Assembly (NCBI GenBank): GCA_963781895.1
Contig: CAWAIM010000017.1
Span: 1 to 64,000, forward strand
Length of the DNA: 64,000 nucleotides
Source of the DNA: Roseiarcus sp963781895
GTDB taxonomy: Bacteria; Pseudomonadota; Alphaproteobacteria; Rhizobiales; Beijerinckiaceae
Direction: 5' to 3'
Made by a program: the position numbers and the translations under genes
Part shown: positions 52,740-60,829 of the stretch, in pieces
How positions within the stretch are numbered: position 1 is the stretch's first letter
Layout of the letters: each line of letters begins with the position of its first letter
The notes under the pieces: model-generated
The model's database searches: none
Seen by the model: only the letters and a program-made list of their open reading frames with translations
What the model was told of the DNA's origin: nothing

Positions 52740-52850
52740 TGAAAGGTTCGCGATTGGCGAGCGGATCGCCAACAACGTCGCGCGCCCAGGGTCCCCATGA
52801 CCCTGAGCGCGCGATCAGCCCCGCGCCGGTTTCCCCCGGCGCGGGGTTTT
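52740..52850 (+). ncRNA. Candidate structured small RNA ending in a terminator
   Basis: Two stable hairpins follow each other on the plus strand. Hairpin 1: CGCGCGC-c-CAGGGT (52779-52792) pairs with ACCCTG-a-GCGCGCG (52800-52813), 13 pairs with one mismatch. Hairpin 2: CCCCGCGCCGG (52819-52829) pairs perfectly with CCGGCGCGGGG (52836-52846), followed by TTTTCTTT. Hairpin 2 has the form of a plus-strand terminator, yet both neighbouring genes are on the minus strand and no plus-strand gene lies upstream. A small RNA is the simplest explanation; its 5' end is a guess and no known family was recognised. Confidence 0.45.
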
Positions 52851-52936
52851 CTTTGGCGCCAGCCGCCCTACGCGGCGCAGGTGGCGTGGACGCACGGCTA
52901 CCCTGTGCGCTGGTCCGTGAGCATCGCGAAATCGAC

Positions 52937-53446
52937 CTACTGCTCCGGCGAAGCCGCGCGCAGCATCCGCGAGATCTCGCGCCTGGCCTCCAATACCCGG
53001 CTCCTGAACGCGCCGATCCGGCAGTCGCAAATCTCAGCCGCCTGCGCGTATGACAGACCGCTGGCGACCGCCAGAATCAGCGCTTCACGATGCTCGTCGC
53101 CGAGCCGACCGAAAATGCGCACGAACTGACCGGAGTGACCACCGTCCTCCTCTGCCGCACTTGGCTCCCGTTCGAGCGCCGCATCTTCGCGCGAGCCAAG
53201 TGCGGAAAAGTGCAGCCTGCGCAGGACGGCGAACATTCGGACCTTCAGGCTGATCCCGGCGCGAGGCCGATTCACTACGGTGAAGGTCTGCACGATCGTA
53301 TCGCTCACCAGATCGTCGGCGCGCTGACGATCGCCGGCAAGCACCAGGGCGAAAGCGCGCAGATGGGGAATGCAGGCGACGACGTCCGGCCGCGCGGGGG
53401 CGCCGGGCTCGCAAGTCGCTGCTGTCGTCGTCGCGCTCTCCATCAT
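52937..53446 (-). CDS. ECF-type RNA polymerase sigma factor (EcfG-like)
   Basis: 169 residues. Region 2 is IPHLRAFALVLAGDRQRADDLVSDTIVQTFTV (in part), with the DDLVxDT core; region 4 is FGRLGDEHREALILAVASGLSYAQAAEICDCRIGAFRSRV (in part), the helix-turn-helix that reads the -35 box. LSYAQAAEICDC...SRV is close to the EcfG-type general stress sigma factors of Alphaproteobacteria, but no nepR or phyR gene is adjacent. ATG at 53446 (or the next at 53443) was chosen; the frame is open further upstream without homology. The linker is shorter and more acidic (AAEEDGG) than usual. Confidence 0.8.
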   Translation of the reverse strand: MMESATTTAATCEPGAPARPDVVACIPHLRAFALVLAGDRQRADDLVSDTIVQTFTVVNRPRAGISLKVRMFAVLRRLHFSALGSREDAALEREPSAAEEDGGHSGQFVRIFGRLGDEHREALILAVASGLSYAQAAEICDCRIGAFRSRVLEARREISRMLRAASPEQ

Positions 53447-53887
53447 GATCGACAACACCGTGGCTTCATGCGGCGGGGAATTGGTCGCCCCAGTTTTCGC
53501 CCAGCGACGGGAACGGCGGAAGCCTCGGAAACTACTCAATTTCGCAATGAAGGTGGCCATATTACGGAAAAATGGGGCCGTCGACGCGCTCCGGAATGCG
53601 CGCGACATGCCCGGCGGAACCGGACGTAGGCGACGGGCGACGCGATCAACTCGGCAGCGCCATCGTAACGCCCACGAATTGCACGGTCGCGAATTGCGGT
53701 TGACCCGACGCGCGCATTTGCCTTACCCTTGGGCGCCCGAGCAGACGAGGCCGTCGCAAATCCGCGCCGCATCGCAAAGGCCCCGCCGGTTGCGTCGCGC
53801 AGGGCGCCGGGGTGTGCTAAGCTTCCGCCGTGCGGGAAACGGGCGATAGAGAATGGGGATGCCGAGTCGCATGACTTGGCGACAGCG
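53447..53887. other. Divergent gap between the sigma factor and a membrane protein gene
   Basis: 441 bases containing the promoters of both genes. TTGACC at 53700-53705 could be a -35 for the plus-strand gene. I found no GGAAC-N17-GTT type EcfG promoter and no gene. Confidence 0.4.
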
Positions 53888-54541
53888 ATGATGGACGTCC
53901 GGGACAAGGCGTGGATTTGGATGGCCGCGGCCGTTTGCCTTTCGCTCGCCGTGACCGCCGCCTCTGTCGCGATCTTCTACACTCCGGGCAAGGGCCTTAG
54001 CATTGCGCTGGAGACAAGCGCCAGGGTCGCTTTCCTGTTCTTTTGGCCCGCCTATGTCAGCGGACCGCTGACTTCGCTGTTCGGCAATGTGTTTTTGCCG
54101 TTGAGAGCGCGCGCTCGCTCGCTCGGCCTGGCGTTCGCCGCCGCGATCCTCGTCCACCTCGGGTTTGTGTTCTGGGTGAGCGTGATCGGAGCCCCGCCGC
54201 CAGTGCGGACGTTCATCGTTTTCGGCGCCGCCGCGATCTGCACCTACACACTCGCGCTTCTTTCGATCGACCGCGTCAGGCGGGCCCTGCCGCCAAGCTT
54301 CTGGTCGCCAATTCGCATCGTCGCCATGAATTACATTGCTTATGCGTTTATTAAAGATTTCACAAGAGTGCCTATCTACGATCTCGCTCAAGCCGTCAAA
54401 TACCTGCCCTTCGCCGCCTTCGCGATCGGCGGGGTGGCGTTGAATCTCGCGGCGTGGGCGATGAAGCTAAGACATGCGCCGGTAAAATTGAGCCGCCCGC
54501 CGGTGTCGCGGGGCGGATTTGACCGTCCTTTGGGGCCGTAG
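53888..54541 (+). CDS. Multi-pass membrane protein of unknown function
   Basis: 217 residues, about six hydrophobic segments: WIWMAAAVCLSLAVTAASVA, ARVAFLFFWPAYVSGPLTSL, LGLAFAAAILVHLGFVFWVS, TFIVFGAAAICTYTLALLSI, IVAMNYIAYAFIKDF and YLPFAAFAIGGVALNLAAWA. A His in LVHLGFVFW and an aromatic-rich arrangement faintly recall ferric-reductase-like heme membrane domains, but the evidence is thin. Two ATGs (53888, 53891) serve equally as start. It converges with the HdeA/HdeB-like gene. Confidence 0.65.
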   Translation: MMDVRDKAWIWMAAAVCLSLAVTAASVAIFYTPGKGLSIALETSARVAFLFFWPAYVSGPLTSLFGNVFLPLRARARSLGLAFAAAILVHLGFVFWVSVIGAPPPVRTFIVFGAAAICTYTLALLSIDRVRRALPPSFWSPIRIVAMNYIAYAFIKDFTRVPIYDLAQAVKYLPFAAFAIGGVALNLAAWAMKLRHAPVKLSRPPVSRGGFDRPLGP

Positions 54542-54672
54542 ATTGTCGCTGCGCTGGATCAGGAAGCCAGCGTCGCGGTTATCGGCCCGCCGAACGGCCT
54601 CGATGACCGGAACGGTCCCCGGAATCCGAGTCCGGGGACGGCCATGGCGGACGAGAATTTCGACCCGACGGT

Positions 54673-55068
54673 CTATTTCTCGCCGGCGCGAACCTTCTTG
54701 ACGAATTGCGCGACCGCGTCGACCACTTTCTTGTCCGGATTGGCCTTGCAATAGACGATGACCTGGTGGATGCCTTCCTTGGCGCGGGCCGGGTTGATGG
54801 AATGTCTCTTCAGCCGCCCATTGTACCAGCCGCTGTACCACACGCCGAGGAAATCGGCGTCCTCCTGAAACGTGTTGGCGAGTTGCGCGCAGGTCAGCGT
54901 CTTGACATTGAGATAGCCCTTTGCGTCGGCGTAGGTTTTCAATTCGACCTGGGCCTGTGACGCGGACGCCGACGCGAGCAGCGCCGCGGCCGCGACGCAA
55001 CCGACGCTCAAGGCCGTCCGGCCGCGCGCAGCCAGGAGCGTGGAAATTCTCTTGTTCGACTTGACCAT
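54673..55068 (-). CDS. HdeA/HdeB-like periplasmic protein (copy 1)
   Basis: 131 residues: signal peptide (RTALSVGCVAAAALLASASASQAQ), then VELKTYADAKGYLNVKTLTC, AQLANTFQEDADFLGVWYSGWYNG and IHQVIVYCKANPDKKVVDAVAQF. The conserved Cys pair (LTCAQ and VYCK) and the W-x-x-G-W-Y-N-G motif are typical of rhizobial HdeA/HdeB-like proteins, small periplasmic chaperones linked to acid stress in enterobacteria. Start ATG at 55068 has GGGAGAGAAC upstream. The second copy lies 205 bp upstream on the same strand. Confidence 0.82.
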   Translation of the reverse strand: MVKSNKRISTLLAARGRTALSVGCVAAAALLASASASQAQVELKTYADAKGYLNVKTLTCAQLANTFQEDADFLGVWYSGWYNGRLKRHSINPARAKEGIHQVIVYCKANPDKKVVDAVAQFVKKVRAGEK

Positions 55069-55273
55069 TATGTTCTCTCCCTGATGCGGAAATTCGCCAT
55101 ATCGCTTGCGGGACGGATCGCGCTCCATGCGAGCGGGCGATCCGGCACAATGAATTCCTGGAAACGCTCGCAAAGCCTACCGGCTTTGCCGTGGCCGGCT
55201 CATAGATTTATGGAGTCAAGCAGTCGGGGCGCGCGACGGCAATTTGTTCCCCGAGCGAGCCTTGAGGAAACGG

Positions 55274-55633
55274 CTATTGTTCGTCCTTGACCGTGATGCC
55301 GGCTTCCTTGCGCATTTGCTTGATCATGATGTCCATCGCCGTGATGACCTTCTTGTCCGGATGCTCCTTGCAATAGACGATGACCCGATGCTCGAGTTCC
55401 TTGGCGCGGTCGACCTTGATTTTGCTGAAATTCGCCAGGCCGTTATACCAACCGCTATACCAGACGGTCATGAAATCGGCGTCTTCCTGGAAAGTGTTGG
55501 CCAATTGCGCGCAGGTCAGCTTCTGGACGTCGATATCGCCGTTCGCGTCGGCGTAGGTGTCCAATTGGACTTGGGCTTGCGCCGCGGCCGGCGCCAGCAG
55601 CAGAATTCCCGCGATCAGTCCGAGCGTCTTCAT
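55274..55633 (-). CDS. HdeA/HdeB-like periplasmic protein (copy 2)
   Basis: 119 residues: signal peptide MKTLGLIAGILLLAPAAAQA, then VQLDTYADANGDIDVQKLTC, AQLANTFQEDADFMTVWYSG, WYNGLANFSKIKVDRAKELE and HRVIVYCKEHPDKKVITAM. Shares the Cys pair and the central AQLANTFQEDADF block almost exactly with copy 1, so the two arose by duplication. The C-terminus is longer and more charged (IMIKQMRKEAGITVKDEQ). Same periplasmic stress role expected. Confidence 0.83.
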   Translation of the reverse strand: MKTLGLIAGILLLAPAAAQAQVQLDTYADANGDIDVQKLTCAQLANTFQEDADFMTVWYSGWYNGLANFSKIKVDRAKELEHRVIVYCKEHPDKKVITAMDIMIKQMRKEAGITVKDEQ

Positions 55634-55824
55634 CCTTGGCGTCTCCGTTTCCCTCGTATCGCACCGCCATATCCGAGAACTCGCCGCGGTCGCAAGAACA
55701 ACCTGCCGGCTCGCGCTTTTTCTTGCACATGTCTCTTCGGTATGGTAGCTGCTTTATGTTAGTCCGTTGCGGCAAGTCGGGACAGCTTGCCGGCATTGGG
55801 CCGGTGAAACCGGGGGCTATTCTC

Positions 55825-56526
55825 ATGAAACTCTCAGCTTTATTGCTGGCCGGCGCCGTGTCGGCGGTCCTCTCGGTCGGGCTTGCGGCTCCGGCCATGG
55901 CGGATCCCGGCTGGGAATTCACGACCGCCGGCAATAGCAACTTACCTACTGAACCATTCGACCTCGCGACCGCGTTCACGGTGAACTCCGACGTGACGGT
56001 GTCGGGCCTCGGCTTTTACGCCGACCCCTTGACAGGAAACCCGGATGGAAACCCGGTGGCGCTCTACCGGTGCGCCGACACCGATTGTCTCACGACCGCG
56101 ACGCTTTTGGCGTCGACGACCGTAACCAACACGGACCCGCTGAACGGCCATTTCCGTTACGCGACAATTCTCGCCGTTAGTCTGGTGGCCGGCGCTTCCT
56201 ATGAGGTGGCCGGCGTCAACAATGCTGACCATATCACTTGGAACGATCCTGGATTCGCGGTCAATCCGGCGATTTCCATCCTCAGCACCTCGGGCCAGGA
56301 AGCGCGCTGGGCGGCGCTCAGCGTTCCGAGCTTTCTGACCGGTTCGGACTTTATCGACATTCCCGGCCAAGACGGATATTGGGGACCGAACGTCTTGTTG
56401 GGCGAGCCGATCACCGCGATCCCCGAGCCGGCGACGTGGGCTTTGATGATCATCGGATTCGCTGGCGTCGGGTTCGCGGCGTATCGGCGCCGCCAGATCA
56501 ACGCTCCGCGCCCAACCTTGGCCTGA
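55825..56526 (+). CDS. PEPxxWA-CTERM sorting-domain exported protein
   Basis: 233 residues. Signal peptide MKLSALLLAGAVSAVLSVGLA...AMA, a DUF4082-like body (EFTTAGNSNLPTEPFDLATAF; TVNSDVTVSGLGFYADPLTG; ATILAVSLVAGASYEVAGVN) and the C-terminal sorting tripartite IPEPATWALMIIGFAGVGFA-AYRRRQ: PEPATWA motif, membrane segment, Arg cluster. Such proteins are handled by an exosortase for surface attachment or export; no exosortase gene is in this window. ATG at 55825 was chosen because it begins the signal peptide. Confidence 0.85.
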   Translation: MKLSALLLAGAVSAVLSVGLAAPAMADPGWEFTTAGNSNLPTEPFDLATAFTVNSDVTVSGLGFYADPLTGNPDGNPVALYRCADTDCLTTATLLASTTVTNTDPLNGHFRYATILAVSLVAGASYEVAGVNNADHITWNDPGFAVNPAISILSTSGQEARWAALSVPSFLTGSDFIDIPGQDGYWGPNVLLGEPITAIPEPATWALMIIGFAGVGFAAYRRRQINAPRPTLA

Positions 56527-56745
56527 ACTGGGCTCAACCGCCATTTTTGATGAAAGGATCGCCCTCGGGCGGTCCGGTCAAATTTTTTGAAGTCATGAGC
56601 GCTTTTTTCGAGCGTCGCCGTCGCGCCGGTTGAACGAGGATGGCGTCCCCCAAACCAGCGTCGGCTTCGCCGCGGAACTTCCTCCGCCGCCCGCCGAAGG
56701 TTTCCTCGGCGCCGGCTTTCGCCGGCGTGACAACGAGCGGCCTTC

Positions 56746-57504
56746 TCACGTCCCTTTCCGCTTCTTCCCCGCCGGCGGTTGATCGAGTTCCGGGTAGTGC
56801 CTGAAAATCCCCGACGTGCTGAAGCGCAAGCGGCGGTCCGAGGCGAGGTAGCGCGCCACGTTTGGGCGCGCCGCGACTTGGGCGGCAAGCGCGCCAAGCG
56901 CGGGATAGAGCTTGTCGGCGCCGGCCAACGCGCGCGGGAAGGCGTAGCTCAAGCCCGCCCAGACCTGAAACAGCGACAGGTCGACGGTGGTCAGGGCGTC
57001 GCCGACCACGTGCGCCGAGCCTGACGGATTGCCGTTGAGCGCGCGCTCGAAATAGCCGAGGTATTTTGGCGCGCGGTGGGTCAGGAACGCTGCGGCGCGC
57101 GCTTTGGCCTCGGGCTTCTGGTCCTCGTAATAGCGCTCGGGAGAAATCGGGTGATGGACATCGTGGACCTCGGCGACGAGGTCGGTGATGGTGAGCTGCA
57201 ATCCGTGCGCATAGACCCGCAAAATCTCGCCCTTGGGCGCGAGTCCGAGCTTGGGCGCGAGGTAGTGAAGAATATTCGCCACATGCGAGACGACGAGATC
57301 GCCATCGCGCAGGAACGGCGGCGCGAAAGGGGCCATCGCCTGGGTCCGGCCGTCGAGCATCGCCGTCAGCGCCTCCACGCCGCCGCCGTTGTTCGACGGC
57401 TCGCGGGCGACGTCGATGTAGTCGGCGCCGGCCTCCTCGAGCGCGAGGCGAACAAACTCGCCCCGGCCCTGAATGCCCGGCCAATAATAGAGCTCATACG
57501 CCAT
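56746..57504 (-). CDS. Glutathione S-transferase (class sigma-like)
   Basis: 252 residues. YELYYWPGIQGRGEFVRLAL with the early Tyr and the RGEFVRLALEEAGADY block, PFAPPFLRDGDLVVSHVANILHYLA with cis-Pro and Ser-His glutathione contacts (in part), and an all-helical C-terminal domain (LTTVDLSLFQVWAGLSYAF). Eukaryote-type sigma GST likeness is common in Alphaproteobacteria. Substrate unknown. Ribosome site AAGGAGGGCC. A second, unrelated GST is at 25.1 kb. Confidence 0.87.
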   Translation of the reverse strand: MAYELYYWPGIQGRGEFVRLALEEAGADYIDVAREPSNNGGGVEALTAMLDGRTQAMAPFAPPFLRDGDLVVSHVANILHYLAPKLGLAPKGEILRVYAHGLQLTITDLVAEVHDVHHPISPERYYEDQKPEAKARAAAFLTHRAPKYLGYFERALNGNPSGSAHVVGDALTTVDLSLFQVWAGLSYAFPRALAGADKLYPALGALAAQVAARPNVARYLASDRRLRFSTSGIFRHYPELDQPPAGKKRKGT

Positions 57505-57652
57505 CGCAAGGCCCTCCTTTTCGGGACGTGAAATGCGGGCCCGAGATCATCCGGCCGCCTTCTCCCGCGCAGAGTGTCGAAAGACGCGCCTCTTGCGACG
57601 GGCATTGCGGGAGGATAGCGCCCGTCGCCCGTTTGCAGGAGAGGGGTTGGCG

Positions 57653-58046
57653 TCACGTCTGCGGCCGCATCCGGTCGGCGGCCCTGACGTAGCGGCGGGC
57701 GTATTCGAGCAGCTCGCCGTCGCTCGGATGGTCGCTCGAACTCGACCCCTTCGATATGGGTCCTGATCGCGGGATGCCGCTCGGCGATGAATTTGGCGAA
57801 CTCGTGCTTCTCATTGGCCGGGCCGACGATCAGAATCGCGCCGGCGTCGGCGATCGCCTTCGCCGCCTGTTCGAAGAACGCGCGATCTTCGGCGATCCGA
57901 TGGCCGGTGCGCTTCTCGCCGTGGTGAATGTCCCTGACCGCGTGGTCCGGGCGGATGACGCTCTTGTCCGCATCTTCGACGTTGAAGTGAAAGATGCGGG
58001 CTTGGGCGTGATCGATCCACACGACGGCGTGAAAATGGCCGGGCAT
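57653..58046 (-). CDS. Conserved protein of the 'translational machinery protein' type (frame break near 57740)
   Basis: The product starts MPGHFHAVVWIDHAQARIFHF, continues VRDIHHGEKRTGHRIAEDRA and AIADAGAILIVGPANEKHEF, and ends, after a frame change near 57740, with DHPSDGELLEYARRYVRAAD then RMRPQT. About 131 residues. Proteins with this layout are usually labelled translational machinery protein in Hyphomicrobiales, probably for an eRF1/Pelota-domain-3-like fold; the real role is unknown. The break fits a single indel. Confidence 0.72.
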
Positions 58047-58239
58047 GACAAATTCCTTTCGAACGCTCGCGGCGTCGGACCCTCGTCCGGCGCTTCGCGC
58101 CGCCTCCTCCCGCGGGCGGGAGAAGGGTTGAGGTGATGGCCTGCGCTTCCATAAGAATGCGGCAACCTCTACCACGATCCTCGTTGCTTGGCTCATCCGG
58201 CCCTATCGCGCCCAGCGGCGCTGCGCTATGAGGCGCGAC

Positions 58240-59340
58240 ATGGGGAAAAATGGCAAGCCGATCGGCGGCGACGGCGCGGCGGCCGCGCCGGACAAGGTCG
58301 CCGTCCACGCGATCGGCGAGGACGAGGCGGGGATGCGGCTCGACCGCTGGTTCCGCCGACGCTTTCCCGACCTTCCGCAGGCGCATCTCAACAAGATCGT
58401 GCGCAAGGGCGAGGTGCGGGTCAACGGCAGACGCGCGGAGGTCTCGACGCGGCTCGAGGCCGGCCACAGCGTGCGCGTGCCGCCGTTGCGGCTTTCGCCG
58501 GGACCGGCGCCCGCAATCGGGCGCGCGGATCCCGGCGACCTCGAGGCGATCCGCGCGATGGTCCTGTTCGAGGACCGGGACGTGATCGTGCTCAATAAGC
58601 CCTACGGCCTCGCGGTGCAGGGCGGTTCGGGCACCAAGCGCCACATCGACGGCATGCTGGAGGCGCTCGCCGACAGGGCCGGCCAGCGGCCGGTTCTGGT
58701 CCATCGCCTCGATCGCGACACGTCCGGCGTGCTGCTGATCGCCAAGTCGCGCAAAACGGCGGCGGAACTCGGCGAGATCTTCCGCTCGCGCGGGGCGCGC
58801 AAGATCTATTGGGCGCTGGTCGAGGGCGTGCCCAGGCCGGCGCAGGGGCGGATCTCGATGTTTCTCGCCAAGGGCGAGGGCATGGGCGACGAGCGCGGCG
58901 CGCGCGGGTCGGGCAGGGCGGATCTGGAGCGGATGCGCGTCGCCAGGCACGGCGACCCGGAAGCGCAGCATTCGCTGACCTACTACGCCGTCGTCGACAA
59001 GGTCGCGCCGCGTCTGGCGTGGCTGTCGATGCGCCCGATCACCGGCCGCACGCACCAATTGCGCGCCCATTGCGAGGCGATCGGCCATCCGATCGTCGGC
59101 GATCCGAAATACAACCGCAAGCCCGCCAACGACCCCGCGCGCAATGATCCGTTGCGCGCCGTTCCGCCGGGGATCGAGCCCAAACTGCATCTCCTGGCGC
59201 GGCGTCTGATCCTGCCGCATCCGCGCGGCGGCGTGATCGACGTGACCGCGCCGCTTCCGGAGCACATGAAGAAAAGCTTCGACATGTTCGGCTTCGACGT
59301 CGCCCAGCGCGACCCGATCGAGGACGCGCCGGACGAGTAG
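58240..59340 (+). CDS. rluC: RluC/RluD-type 23S rRNA pseudouridine synthase
   Basis: 366 residues. S4 domain (AGMRLDRWFRRRFPDLPQAHLNKIVRKGEVRVNG, in part), then the RluA-family catalytic domain with VLNKPYGLAVQGGSG, VHRLDRDTSGVLLIAKS (catalytic Asp in HRLDRDTSG), KIYWALVEGVP and ITGRTHQLRAHCEAIGHPIVGDPKY. The tail FDMFGFDVAQRDPIEDAPDE occurs a second time, diverged, at 60.7 kb. ATG at 58240 has GAGG 7 nt upstream; 58228 is an alternative. Alphaproteobacterial rluC is usually followed closely by the ATP12 gene, which here is 1.5 kb away. Confidence 0.92.
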   Translation: MGKNGKPIGGDGAAAAPDKVAVHAIGEDEAGMRLDRWFRRRFPDLPQAHLNKIVRKGEVRVNGRRAEVSTRLEAGHSVRVPPLRLSPGPAPAIGRADPGDLEAIRAMVLFEDRDVIVLNKPYGLAVQGGSGTKRHIDGMLEALADRAGQRPVLVHRLDRDTSGVLLIAKSRKTAAELGEIFRSRGARKIYWALVEGVPRPAQGRISMFLAKGEGMGDERGARGSGRADLERMRVARHGDPEAQHSLTYYAVVDKVAPRLAWLSMRPITGRTHQLRAHCEAIGHPIVGDPKYNRKPANDPARNDPLRAVPPGIEPKLHLLARRLILPHPRGGVIDVTAPLPEHMKKSFDMFGFDVAQRDPIEDAPDE

Positions 59341-59442
59341 GCGGCTGGGCGCGATTCGCGCGACGCGACCGCCCAAATCGTTTTCTTGCGGCGGGGCGCT
59401 TGTGCTAAAACGGCCCCCGCGGTCGGTGAAAGGAGCGCGAAG

Positions 59443-59796
59443 ATGTCCGGTGGTTTCGGCGACAGGAAGCCTTCGTCGAGCGGGTACGATCCGCGTGGCA
59501 CCGCGACCCAGAAGATGGCCGTCGAGAGCCTCAAGAACATTGCGAGCTTCACGGTCGGCGAGCGCAGTTCGCCGCCCGACGACGATCCGGACGTCGACGC
59601 GATTTCGACTCTGCTGAAAGACGCGCATTCTCCGGTGGCGATCGCCGAGGTGGCCGAGCGGCTGGGTTGGGATTCGGGTCACGCGGCGGACGCGCTGGCG
59701 CGTGGCGGCGATCGCGGCCGACTGACCTTTCTTAGAACTGGCGGCCGGACCTTCGTCGGTCTGCCCGCGGTTCCGGGCGACAAGCCGGCGGCATGA
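59443..59796 (+). CDS. Uncharacterised small protein, first gene of a two-gene module
   Basis: 117 residues from an ATG with an AAAGGAGCGCGAAG ribosome site. The N-terminal half is Ser/Gly/Asp-rich and probably disordered (SGGFGDRKPSSSGYDPRGTA; VGERSSPPDDDPDVDAISTL). Residues ~55-112 (LLKDAHSPVAIAEVAERLGW; RGGDRGRLTFLRTGGRTFVG) look like a winged helix: a helix-turn-helix followed by a two-strand wing. I do not recognise a family. Its stop overlaps the next start (ATGA), so the pair is coupled. No membrane segment. Confidence 0.7.
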   Translation: MSGGFGDRKPSSSGYDPRGTATQKMAVESLKNIASFTVGERSSPPDDDPDVDAISTLLKDAHSPVAIAEVAERLGWDSGHAADALARGGDRGRLTFLRTGGRTFVGLPAVPGDKPAA

Positions 59797-60704
59797 GCGG
59801 CAATTCGAATACGGACAAGCTCGAGCGCTCGATTCGCAGCTATTGGCCGACGGCGGCGGGGGTCGCAGCCGCCGCGGCCGTTCTCTATTGGGCTTATGTC
59901 AACGGCCATATGGGCTTGCCCCAGGTCGCGACCATGGCGATCGGCGGCGCCGTCGGGGCGGTCGAGATCATGGGGCGTTACCGTCATGCGCCCCTGCGCG
60001 CGGCGCTGTCCTGGAGCGGTTACTCCTACATCCTGGTCAATGTCGTCGCCTCCTGGGCGGCCTACTACCTGCTTGGAGTATTCGACGCGTTTCACGAGCA
60101 GCCGCCGGAGCGCAAAACGGTTGAACTCGTCCTCGCCGCCGGCTTCGGCGCGCTCGTGGTCCTGCGGTCGTCGTTCTTCAAAGTGAGGGTTGGCGACACC
60201 GATGTCGGCATCGGCCCGGCGGCGGTGCTGGACACGTTGCTGCTGATCGCCGATCGCGGAGTCGATCGGCGCGAGGCGGTGGCCCGCGCCCAGGACGTCT
60301 CCTCGCTGGTGTCGCATGTGCGCGACTATCGGGTGGTCGCCAACATGCTGACCAAATACAGCCTCGCCCTGATGCAGAACGTCGATGAAAAGACGAGCGC
60401 GGACCTCGGCCAAGCGATCGGAAAAATTCTGGGCGACACCGACATCCCCGACGCGATCAAGCTGGACATCGTGGCGCTGCGGCTCGGCGTCGTGGTGGGA
60501 CCCGACGTGCTCGAAGCCGCGGTCGAAGCGCTCGGAGACCGTCTGAACGCGGCGCCGGCGCAACCTCCCGCGTCTCCGCTGCCCTCGCCTCCGGCGGGAG
60601 CGGCCGCCAATATCGCCGCCGATTTCAAGGCCGAGATCGACGCCGAACGGGCGACTTCACAATCAGCCGGCCCGCCGGCGAAAGACGAGGGAAAGCCCGC
60701 TTGA
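59793..60704 (+). CDS. Uncharacterised membrane protein, second gene of the module
   Basis: 303 residues. Three to four hydrophobic segments near the N-terminus (TAAGVAAAAAVLYWAYV; LPQVATMAIGGAVGAVEIM; SYILVNVVASWAAYYLLGVF; VELVLAAGFGALVVLRSSFF), then a soluble region of about 180 residues (VGIGPAAVLDTLLLIADRGV; VREYRVV-like HVRDYRVVANMLTKYSLALM) ending in a Pro/Ala-rich tail. No family recognised. Translationally coupled to the winged-helix-like protein upstream. The two lie between rluC and a copy of the rluC 3' end. Confidence 0.7.
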   Translation: MSGNSNTDKLERSIRSYWPTAAGVAAAAAVLYWAYVNGHMGLPQVATMAIGGAVGAVEIMGRYRHAPLRAALSWSGYSYILVNVVASWAAYYLLGVFDAFHEQPPERKTVELVLAAGFGALVVLRSSFFKVRVGDTDVGIGPAAVLDTLLLIADRGVDRREAVARAQDVSSLVSHVRDYRVVANMLTKYSLALMQNVDEKTSADLGQAIGKILGDTDIPDAIKLDIVALRLGVVVGPDVLEAAVEALGDRLNAAPAQPPASPLPSPPAGAAANIAADFKAEIDAERATSQSAGPPAKDEGKPA

Positions 60705-60719
60705 CCATCGTCCCGCGTC

Positions 60720-60829
60720 ACGCCGCGCCGCTTCCGCAACATCGGCGCCAGAGCTTCGATGCGTTCGGCTTCGACGCGGCCCAGCGCGACCCGATCGAGG
60801 GCGCGCCGGACGAGCGAGGCGCGCGATGA
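60720..60829 (+). pseudogene. Duplicated 3' end of rluC
   Basis: In one plus frame this reads RHAAPLPQHRRQSFDAFGFD then AAQRDPIEGAPDERGAR and a stop at 60827-60829. The end of rluC reads TAPLPEHMKKSFDMFGFDVA then QRDPIEDAPDE. By eye, 57 of 63 nt match between 60752-60814 and the last 63 coding nt of rluC. No start, catalytic or S4 part is present. The fragment has no role as a gene; its stop overlaps the ATP12 start. Confidence 0.85.

Noticed and set aside
53446..53608. Longer N-terminus for the ECF sigma factor
   Set aside because: The upstream residues are basic and low in similarity to any sigma factor, and no ribosome site supports the earlier ATG.
58060..58140. GC-rich inverted segment upstream of rluC as a terminator
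   Set aside because: It has the look of a generic dispersed repeat fragment (CTCCCGCGGGCGGGAG), but it has no T run and its orientation relative to genes is ambiguous.
57811..59682. 623-codon minus-strand open frame over rluC
   Set aside because: Antisense shadow of rluC; no recognisable domain.
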